A stretch of 28,078 nt of DNA, from NCBI GenBank assembly GCA_902475375.1, contig CABRZC010000013.1, positions 1 to 28,078 on the forward strand. Reading direction: 5' to 3'. Within the stretch, counting starts at the first letter, position 1; each line of letters opens with the position of its first letter. Made by a program: the position numbers and the translations under genes. The DNA is from an uncultured Collinsella sp. Lineage in GTDB: Bacteria > Actinomycetota > Coriobacteriia > Coriobacteriales > Coriobacteriaceae. The notes beneath the pieces are model-generated. The model searched no databases. It was not told the origin of the DNA and worked only from the letters and a program-made list of their open reading frames with translations. This document shows positions 1 through 6,868 of this stretch, piece by piece.

Positions 1-627
1 ATCGCCGGCGCGTAAGACAGAAGCAATCGCATCGGGTTTTTCCGCGGGCACCGGGCTCTCATCAAATCGTCGATACGCTTCAACCGTTGAAACGCTCGTC
101 TCGTGCGGTTTGACCAATACGACAGGTGTCGCCGGAAGCACAGGATACTCAGTGGCCAGCACATCTCCCCCGCCGACGTAGAGTGCGGGACTCGTGTGCA
201 AAAAGAACGGCACGTCGGCGCCGATACCGCGAGCGATGTCATCGAGCGCGGGGTCGGCACGGTCGATACCCCACAGCTCGGCCAAGGCAACAATGACCGC
301 AGCGGCATCCGTCGAAGGACCTCCCAGGCCGGCGCACAGCGGGATACGCTTTTCGATCGTCACGCACGCGTTGGCATCGCGACCGTAACGCTCGGCCATA
401 GCGATTGCCGCCCGATAGGCCGTATTTTTTTGCATGGGAAAATCGGATGCCGGAACCGTCTGGACGGTCAACGCCTGCGCCGGCGTGACCGTCACGGCAT
501 CGGCTAGACCGACGGCTGCCATCAGGGAATCGACCCTGTGATAGCCGCGGGCGTCGCGCTCGGTATGAACCCCCAGATAGAGGTTAATCTTTGCCGGCGC
601 GGTAAGGATGAGGGACCGATCGGTCAC
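1..627 (-). CDS. ispE: 4-diphosphocytidyl-2-C-methyl-D-erythritol kinase (partial, 3' end off window)
   Basis: GHMP-family kinase of the non-mevalonate (MEP) isoprenoid pathway. It phosphorylates CDP-methylerythritol at the 2-hydroxyl using ATP in the cytoplasm. The N-terminus reads TDRSLILTAPAKINLYLGV; the PAKINLYLGV stretch is the family hallmark. The glycine-rich ATP loop is visible as PLCAGLGGPSTDAAA, where most homologues have GLGGGSSDAAA. About 209 of the usual 280-300 residues are present, and the frame runs open to base 1, so the C-terminus lies outside. The start is taken as GTG at 627, two bases after the veg stop codon, because no ATG precedes the PAKIN motif in this frame. The very short gap implies co-transcription, and probably translational coupling, with veg, an order like that of veg and ispE in Bacillus. 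Confidence 0.93.
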   Translation of the reverse strand, partial: MTDRSLILTAPAKINLYLGVHTERDARGYHRVDSLMAAVGLADAVTVTPAQALTVQTVPASDFPMQKNTAYRAAIAMAERYGRDANACVTIEKRIPLCAGLGGPSTDAAAVIVALAELWGIDRADPALDDIARGIGADVPFFLHTSPALYVGGGDVLATEYPVLPATPVVLVKPHETSVSTVEAYRRFDESPVPAEKPDAIASVLRAGD

Positions 628-629
628 CG

Positions 630-926
630 TTAGTGCTCCTCGAGCTGGTTGCCGAGCGGGGTAAAGATATGTTCGCCGCTCTCGGGGTCGAACAGTTCGA
701 CCTGGCCGGTAAGGACATCGATGTACTGGTAGGACTGACGCGATTTGCGGCCGCGACGCTCGTCAACCTCAACGATAAAGACAGCGGGGTGGACGCTCTT
801 GATGGTGCCCATGCGCTCGATGACGCGGGTACGGCCCATGTTGGCCTTAACCTTGACGCGATCGCCCACCATATCGGTCAGCTTCTCGTGGATGTCGTCG
901 ACGTGATTGACTTCCATCTCTTCCAT
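630..926 (-). CDS. veg: Veg-family protein
   Basis: Small protein (98 aa) of the Veg family (DUF1021), a domain in Firmicutes and relatives reported to affect biofilm formation in Bacillus subtilis; its biochemical role is unsettled. Visible features are an N-terminal acidic helix (EVNHVDDIHEKLTDMVGD) followed by a small beta-rich domain with VKVKANMGRTRVIERMGTI and VFIVEVDERRGRKSRQSYQY. The frame extends to 950, but ATG at 926 is preferred because a GGAGG ribosome site lies eight bases upstream and the extra residues are not family-like. It is followed after two bases by ispE, an association known from Bacillus, although the small spore-protein gene found between them there is absent. A candidate promoter lies about 70 bases upstream. 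Confidence 0.85.
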   Translation of the reverse strand: MEEMEVNHVDDIHEKLTDMVGDRVKVKANMGRTRVIERMGTIKSVHPAVFIVEVDERRGRKSRQSYQYIDVLTGQVELFDPESGEHIFTPLGNQLEEH

Positions 927-993
927 GAATAGGGCCTCCAGAGGGTGCAATTCAAAAAGGGGATAATACCCCTAAGATAGACAAAACTCTAAT

Positions 994-1023
994 ACTATAG
1001 CACCCTGTTGCAGCCATACGCAA
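994..1023 (-). promoter_or_regulatory. candidate promoter for veg-ispE
   Basis: On the minus strand TTGCGT (1018-1023) is followed after 18 bases by TATAGT (994-999), which is preceded by TGC as in an extended -10 element. Transcription would begin near 987, about 60 bases before the veg start. The same TTGCGT plus TGC-extended -10 arrangement occurs upstream of ribU. Assigned by eye only. Confidence 0.4.
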
Positions 1024-1041
1024 GCAGCTAAAAAAGCCCGG

Positions 1042-1056
1042 TCCCAAATTGACTAC
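1042..1056. repeat. 15-base dispersed intergenic repeat, copy 1
   Basis: The 15-mer TCCCAAATTGACTAC lies immediately downstream of the dtd stop codon and is followed on the minus strand by GGGCTTTTTT. An exact copy in opposite orientation lies at 14812-14826, also directly beside a stop codon. The minus-strand T tract suggests a role at transcript ends, but no clear stem is seen here. Confidence 0.5.
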
Positions 1057-1503
1057 TTACAGACTATCGGTGTCGAGGACGATGGTGAACGGACCGTCGT
1101 TGACCAGGTCGACCTTCATATCGGCGCCAAAGATACCGTGCGCCACATGCTCAACGTCCTGAGCGACGAGTGTCAGAAAGTACTCGTAAAGTTCGTTAGC
1201 GACATCGGGCGCGCCGGCGTCCGTAAACGACGGACGGCGGCCGTGGCGGCAGTCGGCAAACAGCGTGAACTGCGACACCACGAGCACCTCGCCGTCGACA
1301 TCCGCCAGCGCCAAGTTGGTCTTGCCGTTCTCATCCTCGTTGATACGCAGCCCGCGGAGCTTGCCCCACAGCTTGTCGGCTTCGGCGCGTGTGTCGCCGT
1401 GGCCCACGCCCAGCAGCACCAGGTAGCCGCGTCCAATACGGCCCACGCACTCGCCGTCGACTGTCACGCCGGCGTTGAGCACGCGCTGTACCACCGCACG
1501 CAC
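1057..1503 (-). CDS. dtd: D-aminoacyl-tRNA deacylase
   Basis: Chiral proofreading enzyme that removes D-amino acids (and glycine mis-attached to tRNA-Ala) from tRNA in the cytoplasm. The protein is 148 aa, the normal length for the family. Both signature motifs are present: SQFTLFAD near the middle and NDGPFT near the C-terminus (usual form NxGPVT), together with the N-terminal MRAVVQRV. The start is GTG at 1503 with a GAGGAG site upstream. The rdgB stop is only three bases upstream, so the two proofreading genes are almost certainly co-translated. The 15-base repeat and a T-rich stretch follow the stop codon. A roughly 100-base gap then separates this gene from veg, which has its own candidate promoter. 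Confidence 0.95.
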   Translation of the reverse strand: MRAVVQRVLNAGVTVDGECVGRIGRGYLVLLGVGHGDTRAEADKLWGKLRGLRINEDENGKTNLALADVDGEVLVVSQFTLFADCRHGRRPSFTDAGAPDVANELYEYFLTLVAQDVEHVAHGIFGADMKVDLVNDGPFTIVLDTDSL

Positions 1504-1506
1504 GGC

Positions 1507-2148
1507 CTACTCCTCGCCCGTCAGCTTAGCGGACAGATGCTCGAGCGCATGGAAACGATGGCTGATGGCGTTCTTCTCGTCCGTCGTGAGCTCGGCCATG
1601 GTCTTGCCCGGCGTATCGACCGGCAGGAACAGCGGGTCGTAGCCAAAGCCGTGATCGCCGCGGCCCTCGTGCGCGATAACGCCCTCGCAGGCGCCCTCGC
1701 CATAGGTGACCAGGCCGTCCGTATCGATAAGCGCGACGACGCTCATAAAGCGCGCGGTACGGTCCTCGTCTGCCACGCCTTCCAGGTTAACGAGAAGCTT
1801 GGCGTTGTTGGCGGCATCGTCGCCATGCACGCCCGCATAGCGCGCGCTATACACGCCCGGCTCGCCGTCCAGCGCGTCGACGACCAAGCCAGAATCGTCG
1901 GCGATGGCCATAAGGCCCGTCTCCTCAACGGCAGCCTGCGCCTTGATGATGGCGTTCTCCAAAAACGTCGTGCCGTTTTCCTCGGGGTCCTCAAAATCGC
2001 CCAGCTGACCGAGCGCCACAAAGCGCACCTCGGGCATGACCTTGCCCAAAATGGCCTCGATCTCGGTGAGCTTATGGGCGTTGCCGGTTGCCACGACGAT
2101 GGTCGCCGCCGGGTCGAGAGTGTCGATGTCAATCTTCTCAAGTGCCAT
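1507..2148 (-). CDS. rdgB: XTP/dITP diphosphatase (non-canonical purine NTP pyrophosphatase)
   Basis: Ham1/RdgB-family house-cleaning enzyme that hydrolyses ITP, dITP and XTP to monophosphate and pyrophosphate, keeping deaminated purines out of nucleic acids. The N-terminal substrate loop is visible in VVATGNAHKLTEIEAIL, the metal-binding acidic pair in DDSGLVVDALDGEPGVYSARYAG, and the base-recognition segments in GFGYDPLF and SHRFHAL. Length is 213 aa, slightly longer than the usual ~200 because of about 15 extra N-terminal residues. The start at 2148 is supported by AAAGGAGG upstream. The rph-rdgB order is a widespread conserved neighbourhood. A terminator-like hairpin lies between rph and this gene, so it may also have its own promoter. 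Confidence 0.95.
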   Translation of the reverse strand: MALEKIDIDTLDPAATIVVATGNAHKLTEIEAILGKVMPEVRFVALGQLGDFEDPEENGTTFLENAIIKAQAAVEETGLMAIADDSGLVVDALDGEPGVYSARYAGVHGDDAANNAKLLVNLEGVADEDRTARFMSVVALIDTDGLVTYGEGACEGVIAHEGRGDHGFGYDPLFLPVDTPGKTMAELTTDEKNAISHRFHALEHLSAKLTGEE

Positions 2149-2254
2149 AGCTGGCCTCCTTTGTCTCTATAGCAATGCCGAGTTGAGGACGACGAGGACT
2201 TCGGCCTCTCTCCCGTCTCAATCAACGGCAGTCTTATACTTCGACGTTTTCCCA

Positions 2255-2297
2255 GATAAAACCTGCCAAAATAAACCTGTCCCTTTTTGGCAGGTTA
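2255..2297 (-). terminator. intrinsic terminator downstream of rph
   Basis: AACCTGCCAAAA (2260-2271) pairs perfectly with TTTTGGCAGGTT (2285-2296) across a 13-base loop. On the minus strand the stem is followed by TTTTATC. The 12-bp stem overlaps the rph stop codon. The short T run suggests partial read-through into rdgB. Confidence 0.55.
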
Positions 2298-3020
2298 GGC
2301 GAGGGCTTGGCGCTGAAGCTCGATGAGCTCGGCGATACCCTTGTCACCCAGGTCGAGTAGGGCGTTGAGACGCTTGCGATCGAAGGGCGCCTGCTCGCCG
2401 GTACCCTGGAGTTCGATCATCTCACCGGAATCGGTGGCGACGAGGTTCATGTCGACCTCGGCGTGGCTGTCCTCGGAATAATCCAAGTCGAGCAGGGTGT
2501 TGCCGTCGACGACGCCCATGGAAATGGCGGCAACCTGGCCCGTGAGCGGGATGCGCTCGAGTTTTCCCGCCTCGACCCACATGGCAAGGGCGTCGTGCAG
2601 CGCCAACCAGGCACCGGTAATGCTCGCCGTACGCGTGCCGCCATCGGCCTGGATCACATCGCAGTCGACGGTAACGGTGTACTCGCCGAGCGCCTTCATG
2701 TTGACGACGGTACGCAGGCTGCGGCCGATAAGCCGCTCGATCTCCATGGAGCGGCCCTTGCGGTTGGCATGCTCGCGCTTGCAGCGTTTACCGGTCGAGG
2801 CCGGCAGCATCGCATATTCCGCCGTTACCCAGCCGGCCTTGGCGCCCTTGCGCCAACCCGGCACACCCTCCTCGATGGTGGCGGCGCACAGTACGCGCGT
2901 GTCGCCGAACTCCGCCAGGCACGAGCCGTGGGCGTGCTTCATGACGCCGCGGGTGAGCTTAACGGGGCGCAGCTCGTTTGCGGCGCGGCCGTTGGCGCGG
3001 TTGACCTGCATGTATTCCAT
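2295..3020 (-). CDS. rph: ribonuclease PH
   Basis: Phosphate-dependent 3'-5' exoribonuclease that trims tRNA precursor 3' ends; it works as a hexameric ring in the cytoplasm. Length is 241 aa, typical for the family. Recognisable segments include RPVKLTRGVMKHAHGSCLAEFGDTRVLCAATIEEGVP, GWVTAEYAMLPASTGKR (substrate/phosphate-binding region), RSMEIERLIGRSLR, and DCDVIQADGGTRTASITGA, all diagnostic of RNase PH. The start at 3020 is preceded by GAAAGGAT six bases upstream. A second in-frame ATG lies three codons inside. It sits between murI and rdgB, a conserved arrangement in many Gram-positive bacteria. The C-terminal codons overlap the terminator-like hairpin. Confidence 0.96.
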   Translation of the reverse strand: MEYMQVNRANGRAANELRPVKLTRGVMKHAHGSCLAEFGDTRVLCAATIEEGVPGWRKGAKAGWVTAEYAMLPASTGKRCKREHANRKGRSMEIERLIGRSLRTVVNMKALGEYTVTVDCDVIQADGGTRTASITGAWLALHDALAMWVEAGKLERIPLTGQVAAISMGVVDGNTLLDLDYSEDSHAEVDMNLVATDSGEMIELQGTGEQAPFDRKRLNALLDLGDKGIAELIELQRQALA

Positions 3021-3073
3021 GGAACTATCCTTTCGGCAAAAGATGTGGCGAAGCCTCCGGCGACATTGCGAGC

Positions 3074-3958
3074 CTAACCGAGTTCGTCGATATCGACATG
3101 CTCAATGCTTTTAAGCGGCTGGCCAAAGATAAAGCTACCCGCCACCGCAAACTCGGCAATGTTGTCAGACGTGGTGGCAAAGCGATGCTGTGGCTCGGCG
3201 GTATCGCCCGCCAGCTGCTCACGGCGCGTGAGGATATCGGTCAGCTCGCGGGTGGTCTCCTCGGCGGAGCTCACCACGCGCACCCCGGGTCCCAGCGCAT
3301 GGCGGATGGGACCCACCAGCAGCGGGAAGTGCGTACAGCCGAGCACCACGGTATCGATGCCGCGATCGTGCAGCGGCTCGACTGTGGCGCCGACCAGCGC
3401 GCGAACGGCTGGCGTATCAAAAATATCCTCGTTCTCGAGCCACTGCTCCTGCAGGTGCGCGCCCGAGGCGAGCTCGTGCTCGACGACCTCGACAAAGCTC
3501 GAGGCCGGACAGCCATACACATCGACACCAGCATCCAAATCCTGGATGGCGCGCGTGTAGGCGCCCGAGCGAATGGTGAGGTTGGTGGCGAGCACGCCCA
3601 CGCGGCGCGTACGCGTGCTGTTGATGGCGGCGCGTGCGCCCGGGGCGATCACGCCGATCACGGGAACGTCGAGCACTTGCTGAGCCAGACGCAAGGCCGC
3701 GGCGGTCGCCGTGTTGCAGGCGATGACCATGATCTTAACGTCGTGCCTCGATAGCCAGCGGCCCGCCTGCAGCGCAAACGAGCGAACCTCGTCCTCGGTG
3801 CGGGTGCCATAAGGGCAGCGTTTAGTGTCACCGAAATAGTAGACGGACTCGTGCGGAAGCGCCGTTGCGATCGCGCGCGCGACCGTTAAGCCGCCCAGGC
3901 CCGAGTCGAACACGCCGATCGGACGCGTGTCCCCGGCCAGATTATCGATATCGGACAT
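3074..3958 (-). CDS. murI: glutamate racemase
   Basis: Cofactor-independent racemase that makes D-glutamate for peptidoglycan. Both catalytic cysteine motifs are present, ACNTATA in the N-terminal half and GCTHFPLL in the C-terminal half, along with the N-terminal PIGVFDSGLGGLTV and the YFGDTKRCPYG loop. The ATG at 3958 gives 294 aa. An in-frame GTG at 3994 would add twelve residues (VAFFERESGEV region) but has no visible ribosome site. The GAGG before the ATG is unusually close to it, so the start is not settled. The gene ends about 50 bases before rph. Neighbouring murE indicates a local cell-wall theme. Confidence 0.94.
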   Translation of the reverse strand: MSDIDNLAGDTRPIGVFDSGLGGLTVARAIATALPHESVYYFGDTKRCPYGTRTEDEVRSFALQAGRWLSRHDVKIMVIACNTATAAALRLAQQVLDVPVIGVIAPGARAAINSTRTRRVGVLATNLTIRSGAYTRAIQDLDAGVDVYGCPASSFVEVVEHELASGAHLQEQWLENEDIFDTPAVRALVGATVEPLHDRGIDTVVLGCTHFPLLVGPIRHALGPGVRVVSSAEETTRELTDILTRREQLAGDTAEPQHRFATTSDNIAEFAVAGSFIFGQPLKSIEHVDIDELG

Positions 3959-4009
3959 TACCTCACCAGATTCTCTCTCGAAAAATGCGACCACTCGTGA
4001 TGCGTCGCG

Positions 4010-4921
4010 CTACGAACGGGCTGCGACCAGCAGCTCGGCCGTTGCCACCCAACCGTCGACAATCTTGCCGCGCGTAATATAGGCATTGTCGCAGGCGTCC
4101 AAGAACTCCGGGGCACCGGCGCTCGTCAGACCGTTCTCGACCAGGCAGAACATGCCAACATGGTCGGCCATGTAGAAGTCGGACTCGGAGTCGCCGAGCG
4201 CAAGCGTCTCCTCGAGCTCGATCCCCAGGTGCTCGCAGAAGCGCGCAATGGCAACGCCTTTGTTGAGACCCGCCGGATTGATGTTGAAGGCGCGGCCGTC
4301 CTCGACGCGATTAAGCTCGAGCGTCGTCGGCTTGGACAGGTGAGTCAGATGGCCGTTGCAAGCCCAGACCAGACCGCAGCCGGCCTCGTCCAGGATGGCC
4401 TGGACCTCATCGTCGGGCACATCGCCGCGCATGCCGACGGTGACCTCACGGTACTTGTAGCCGGTCGACATGTCGTTGTGGTATTCGATCTTGTGCGGCC
4501 AGCGGGCAAGGATCTTCTCGCACACGCCGGTCTGCTCGATCACCTGGTGCGGCGTGAGACCGCAGGCGGGGTCGTAGGGCATGTCGCCCGTCAGGTACTC
4601 CCAGTCGTTGGCCTTGAGGTCGTACATGACCAGGCCGCCCATCTCGCCGATGTAGGAGTTGAGGCCGAGCACGCGGGCGTCCTCATGGATCATGGTGCGA
4701 TTGCGACCCGAGGTGGGGACCACCTGGATGCCGGCACGGGCGAGCGCGACAACCGCCTCGACGAGCTTGGTCGAGGGATTGCCGTCGTTATCGCGCAGTA
4801 CACACGAGCCGGGGGCGAGCATCGTGGCGTCCAGATCGGTAAAGACATACTTGACCTTGGCAAGACGCTCGCGCACCTCGCCCGAAAGCTCGGCAACGGT
4901 CGGCAGGATGTTGTGGGACAT
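4010..4921 (-). CDS. HAD-superfamily hydrolase (Cof-type, subfamily IIB)
   Basis: Haloacid-dehalogenase-fold phosphatase of 303 aa. Motif I is VFTDLDATML (nucleophile and acid aspartates of DxDxT); motif II is the PTSGR segment; motif IV is LALGDSESDFYM near the C-terminus. The large domain between motifs II and III is the C2-type cap typical of Cof/phosphoglycolate or sugar phosphatase relatives. The natural substrate cannot be read from sequence. ATG at 4921 is preferred over an upstream GTG at 4927 because GGAG sits five bases before it. The gene lies 30 bases after murE and about 50 before murI, so it belongs to the same transcript. A role in sugar-phosphate or cell-wall precursor metabolism is only suggested by that position. 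Confidence 0.85.
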   Translation of the reverse strand: MSHNILPTVAELSGEVRERLAKVKYVFTDLDATMLAPGSCVLRDNDGNPSTKLVEAVVALARAGIQVVPTSGRNRTMIHEDARVLGLNSYIGEMGGLVMYDLKANDWEYLTGDMPYDPACGLTPHQVIEQTGVCEKILARWPHKIEYHNDMSTGYKYREVTVGMRGDVPDDEVQAILDEAGCGLVWACNGHLTHLSKPTTLELNRVEDGRAFNINPAGLNKGVAIARFCEHLGIELEETLALGDSESDFYMADHVGMFCLVENGLTSAGAPEFLDACDNAYITRGKIVDGWVATAELLVAARS

Positions 4922-4951
4922 GGTCACTCCGTTTACATAGAAGGGGCTGGT

Positions 4952-6469
4952 CTAGGCGTCGTACGCCGCAAGGGTGCGCTTGAGAATCGAACCGTCGCGC
5001 TCACAAGGCTCGGGTCCGTTCTTGCGCAGCATACACTCTTCCTCGCCCTTACCGGTCACGATGACCACGGCAGGACGGACAGTTTCGCGCACGGCAGTCT
5101 CGATAGCGGCAACGCGATCAGTCACGATTTGCCAGTTATCATTTCCCTGCGCTTGAACGTTGCGCGCGATCTCGGCGCAGATGTCCTCGACATCCTCGGG
5201 GCCGGGGTCATCCTCGGTAATCACGATTCGGTCGGCATACTTGCCAGCGGCGATGCCCATCGTGGTGCGTCGATCGACACCCTTACCGCCCGTAGCGCCA
5301 AATACAACCGCCAGCTCGCGCTCGGGATAGTTCTCGCGCAAGTCGCGCAGGAGTGTCTCGAGGCTCATGCCGTTATGTGCAAAATCGACGATGCCCAGGA
5401 TTTTGCCCGATACGGACGGATAGAGCTCCATACGACCGGGAACGAAGACGCCCTCAAAGCCATGGACGATACCCTCTTCGGAAATGCCCAGGGCCTCGGC
5501 GCAGGCAATAGCGGCAAGCGCGTTGGACACATTGAACTTAACCGGCGTGGGAATCACAATGTCACGCGTAAAACGGGGCGTGCGCACCGTTGCCACCACG
5601 CCGCAGTCGCCATTGCGAATCGCCAGCGCAAGCACGTCGGCACGCTCGTCGGTCAGGGAGAACGTCACCGTACGTTCGCAACGAGATGCCGCCTCGAGCG
5701 CGCGATCGACCTTATCCATATCGAGATTGACCACGGCAAAACGGCTCTGCGAGAAGATTTTGAGCTTGCTGGCAAAGTAATCCTCGAGCGTCGGATGCTC
5801 AATCGGCGAAATGTGATCCTCGCCGATATTGGTAAAGGCGCCGACTTCAAAGTCAATCTTGCCCGTACGCTCGTATTTGAGGCCCTGACTCGATGCCTCC
5901 ATAACCAGCCACGGAGCGCCCGCCTCGGCGGCATGTGCGATACGCGACTGCAGCAGGAAGGATTCGGGGGTCGTCAGCTTGGAAGGGCCCGTCTCGATGC
6001 CGTCGTCGAACTCAATGCCCGTATTAAGAGCGGGTCGATGACAGCCCGTAAGCTTGGCCTCGTTGGCGAGGATGCCGCGCAGATAAAAGCTGCAGGTCGA
6101 CTTACCCTTGGTGCCTGTAAAGGCGCAGACCTTCACCTTACCCGACGGGTGCCCATAAAAGGCATCTGCCACCACGGCGAGCGTGCGACGAATATCGCTC
6201 ACAATCACCGCGGGAAGATCAACATCGTAATCGACCTCGGAAACGTAGGCCACGGCGCCATCGGCGATTGCCGAAAGCAGGTACTCGCGCTTAAACGCAC
6301 GGCCCTTGCAGACAAACAACGTGCCCGGACGCACCTGGCGCGAGTCATCAGTCGCAAACTCAATGCGCTGGTCGCACGAAGCGCTCGGTCTGGAAACAAC
6401 AAGGTCATCTTCCTCGAGCAACTCTATATAGCGCATCAGAGTTAGCTTCTCTTGTGTCGGACTCGACAT
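4952..6469 (-). CDS. murE: UDP-N-acetylmuramyl-tripeptide synthetase, L-lysine-type MurE
   Basis: Mur ligase adding the third amino acid to UDP-MurNAc-L-Ala-D-Glu in the cytoplasm. Length is 505 aa from ATG 6469, which has AGAGAGGT upstream; upstream in-frame codons to 6637 lack a ribosome site. The order is: N-terminal UDP-binding domain, ATP loop GTKGKST (119-125), TTPES (167-171), MEASSQGL (190-197), NIGEDHISPIEHP (214-226), VPGRME, DFAHNGMSLE, and EDDPGPED (419-426). From memory of the family, GTKGK, IEHP and AHNG are hallmarks of the staphylococcal/streptococcal lysine-adding MurE. The meso-diaminopimelate type has DNPR where this protein has DDPG. Lysine or ornithine is therefore the likelier substrate, but specificity is inferred. 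Confidence 0.9.
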   Translation of the reverse strand: MSSPTQEKLTLMRYIELLEEDDLVVSRPSASCDQRIEFATDDSRQVRPGTLFVCKGRAFKREYLLSAIADGAVAYVSEVDYDVDLPAVIVSDIRRTLAVVADAFYGHPSGKVKVCAFTGTKGKSTCSFYLRGILANEAKLTGCHRPALNTGIEFDDGIETGPSKLTTPESFLLQSRIAHAAEAGAPWLVMEASSQGLKYERTGKIDFEVGAFTNIGEDHISPIEHPTLEDYFASKLKIFSQSRFAVVNLDMDKVDRALEAASRCERTVTFSLTDERADVLALAIRNGDCGVVATVRTPRFTRDIVIPTPVKFNVSNALAAIACAEALGISEEGIVHGFEGVFVPGRMELYPSVSGKILGIVDFAHNGMSLETLLRDLRENYPERELAVVFGATGGKGVDRRTTMGIAAGKYADRIVITEDDPGPEDVEDICAEIARNVQAQGNDNWQIVTDRVAAIETAVRETVRPAVVIVTGKGEEECMLRKNGPEPCERDGSILKRTLAAYDA

Positions 6470-6698
6470 ACAAAGACCTCTCTCGCTAAATTCAGCCTTA
6501 AAGGGCAGAAGACGTCCCGCGGCAGAAACGATGAAACATTCTGTATTATCAACCATCCTAATATGCCACCTGACCTTGCGCGCATCACAGCCTTCTAAAA
6601 AATTGCATGGACTGTGCCGTGGTCTAATAAATGGCAACAGTGTTCACCCCGTGTAAAAACAAGGAAATCTGGGTGCTGTTCTTTAACATAGTGTTCGC

Positions 6699-6744
6699 AA
6701 CCACGTCCCGCCGCTTCGTCTGAAGATCGGGACGTGGTTTTTTC
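6699..6744 (+). terminator. intrinsic terminator-like hairpin in asnB leader
   Basis: AACCACGTCCCG (6699-6710) pairs with CGGGACGTGGTT (6728-6739), a perfect 12-bp stem with a 17-base loop, and is followed by an uninterrupted run of six T (6738-6743). The form is a textbook factor-independent terminator on the plus strand. No plus-strand gene precedes it in the window, so it either ends a small RNA or acts as an attenuator about 125 bases before asnB. Confidence 0.65.
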
Positions 6745-6815
6745 GGTTCGCTCGGCGCTTATGCCCCATCACGAAACAAAAGATTGGCATGATAGTAAAG
6801 ATTATTTGACATCAG

Positions 6816-6836
6816 CTGCCGCAATCTTTGCGGCAG
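6816..6836 (+). promoter_or_regulatory. hairpin in the asnB 5' untranslated region
   Basis: CTGCCGCAA and TTGCGGCAG form a perfect 9-bp stem with a TCT loop. It ends about 18 bases before the AAAGGA ribosome site of asnB. Position suggests a role in translation initiation or mRNA stability, or a protein-binding operator. No known family is recognised. Confidence 0.5.
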
Positions 6837-6868
6837 TACACCTGAGCCGTCAGCAGAAAGGATCTTGC

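Larger units (their letters stand above)
6470..6868. other. divergent murE-asnB intergenic region with structured asnB leader
   Basis: This 399-base gap separates the divergent genes murE and asnB. The plus-strand side holds an imperfect stem (AACAG...ACCC near 6636-6650 with GGGTGCTGTT near 6671-6680), a perfect terminator-like hairpin (6699-6744), and a second perfect hairpin just before the asnB ribosome site (6816-6836). A weak candidate promoter is TTGCAT at 6604-6609 followed after about 16 bases by TAATAA. No open frame with a convincing ribosome site is seen. No tRNA-like or T-box motif (AGGGTGGNACCGCG) was found. Confidence 0.5.

Noticed and set aside
1138..2172. 344-codon plus-strand open frame
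   Set aside because: Antisense to dtd and rdgB, which are both certain genes.
4160..6445. 761-codon plus-strand open frame
   Set aside because: It is antisense to the HAD hydrolase and murE, both of which have strong motifs. Long antisense frames are common in this GC-rich DNA.
6470..6637. N-terminal extension of murE to 6637
   Set aside because: No ribosome site and no family similarity; the ATG at 6469 has AGAGAGGT upstream.
6734..6868. N-terminal extension of asnB
   Set aside because: The glutaminase nucleophile must be Cys2, which fixes the start at 6869. The extension is non-coding leader containing a hairpin.
6600..6868. T-box riboswitch before asnB
   Set aside because: The conserved antitermination sequence and specifier-loop features were looked for and not found.
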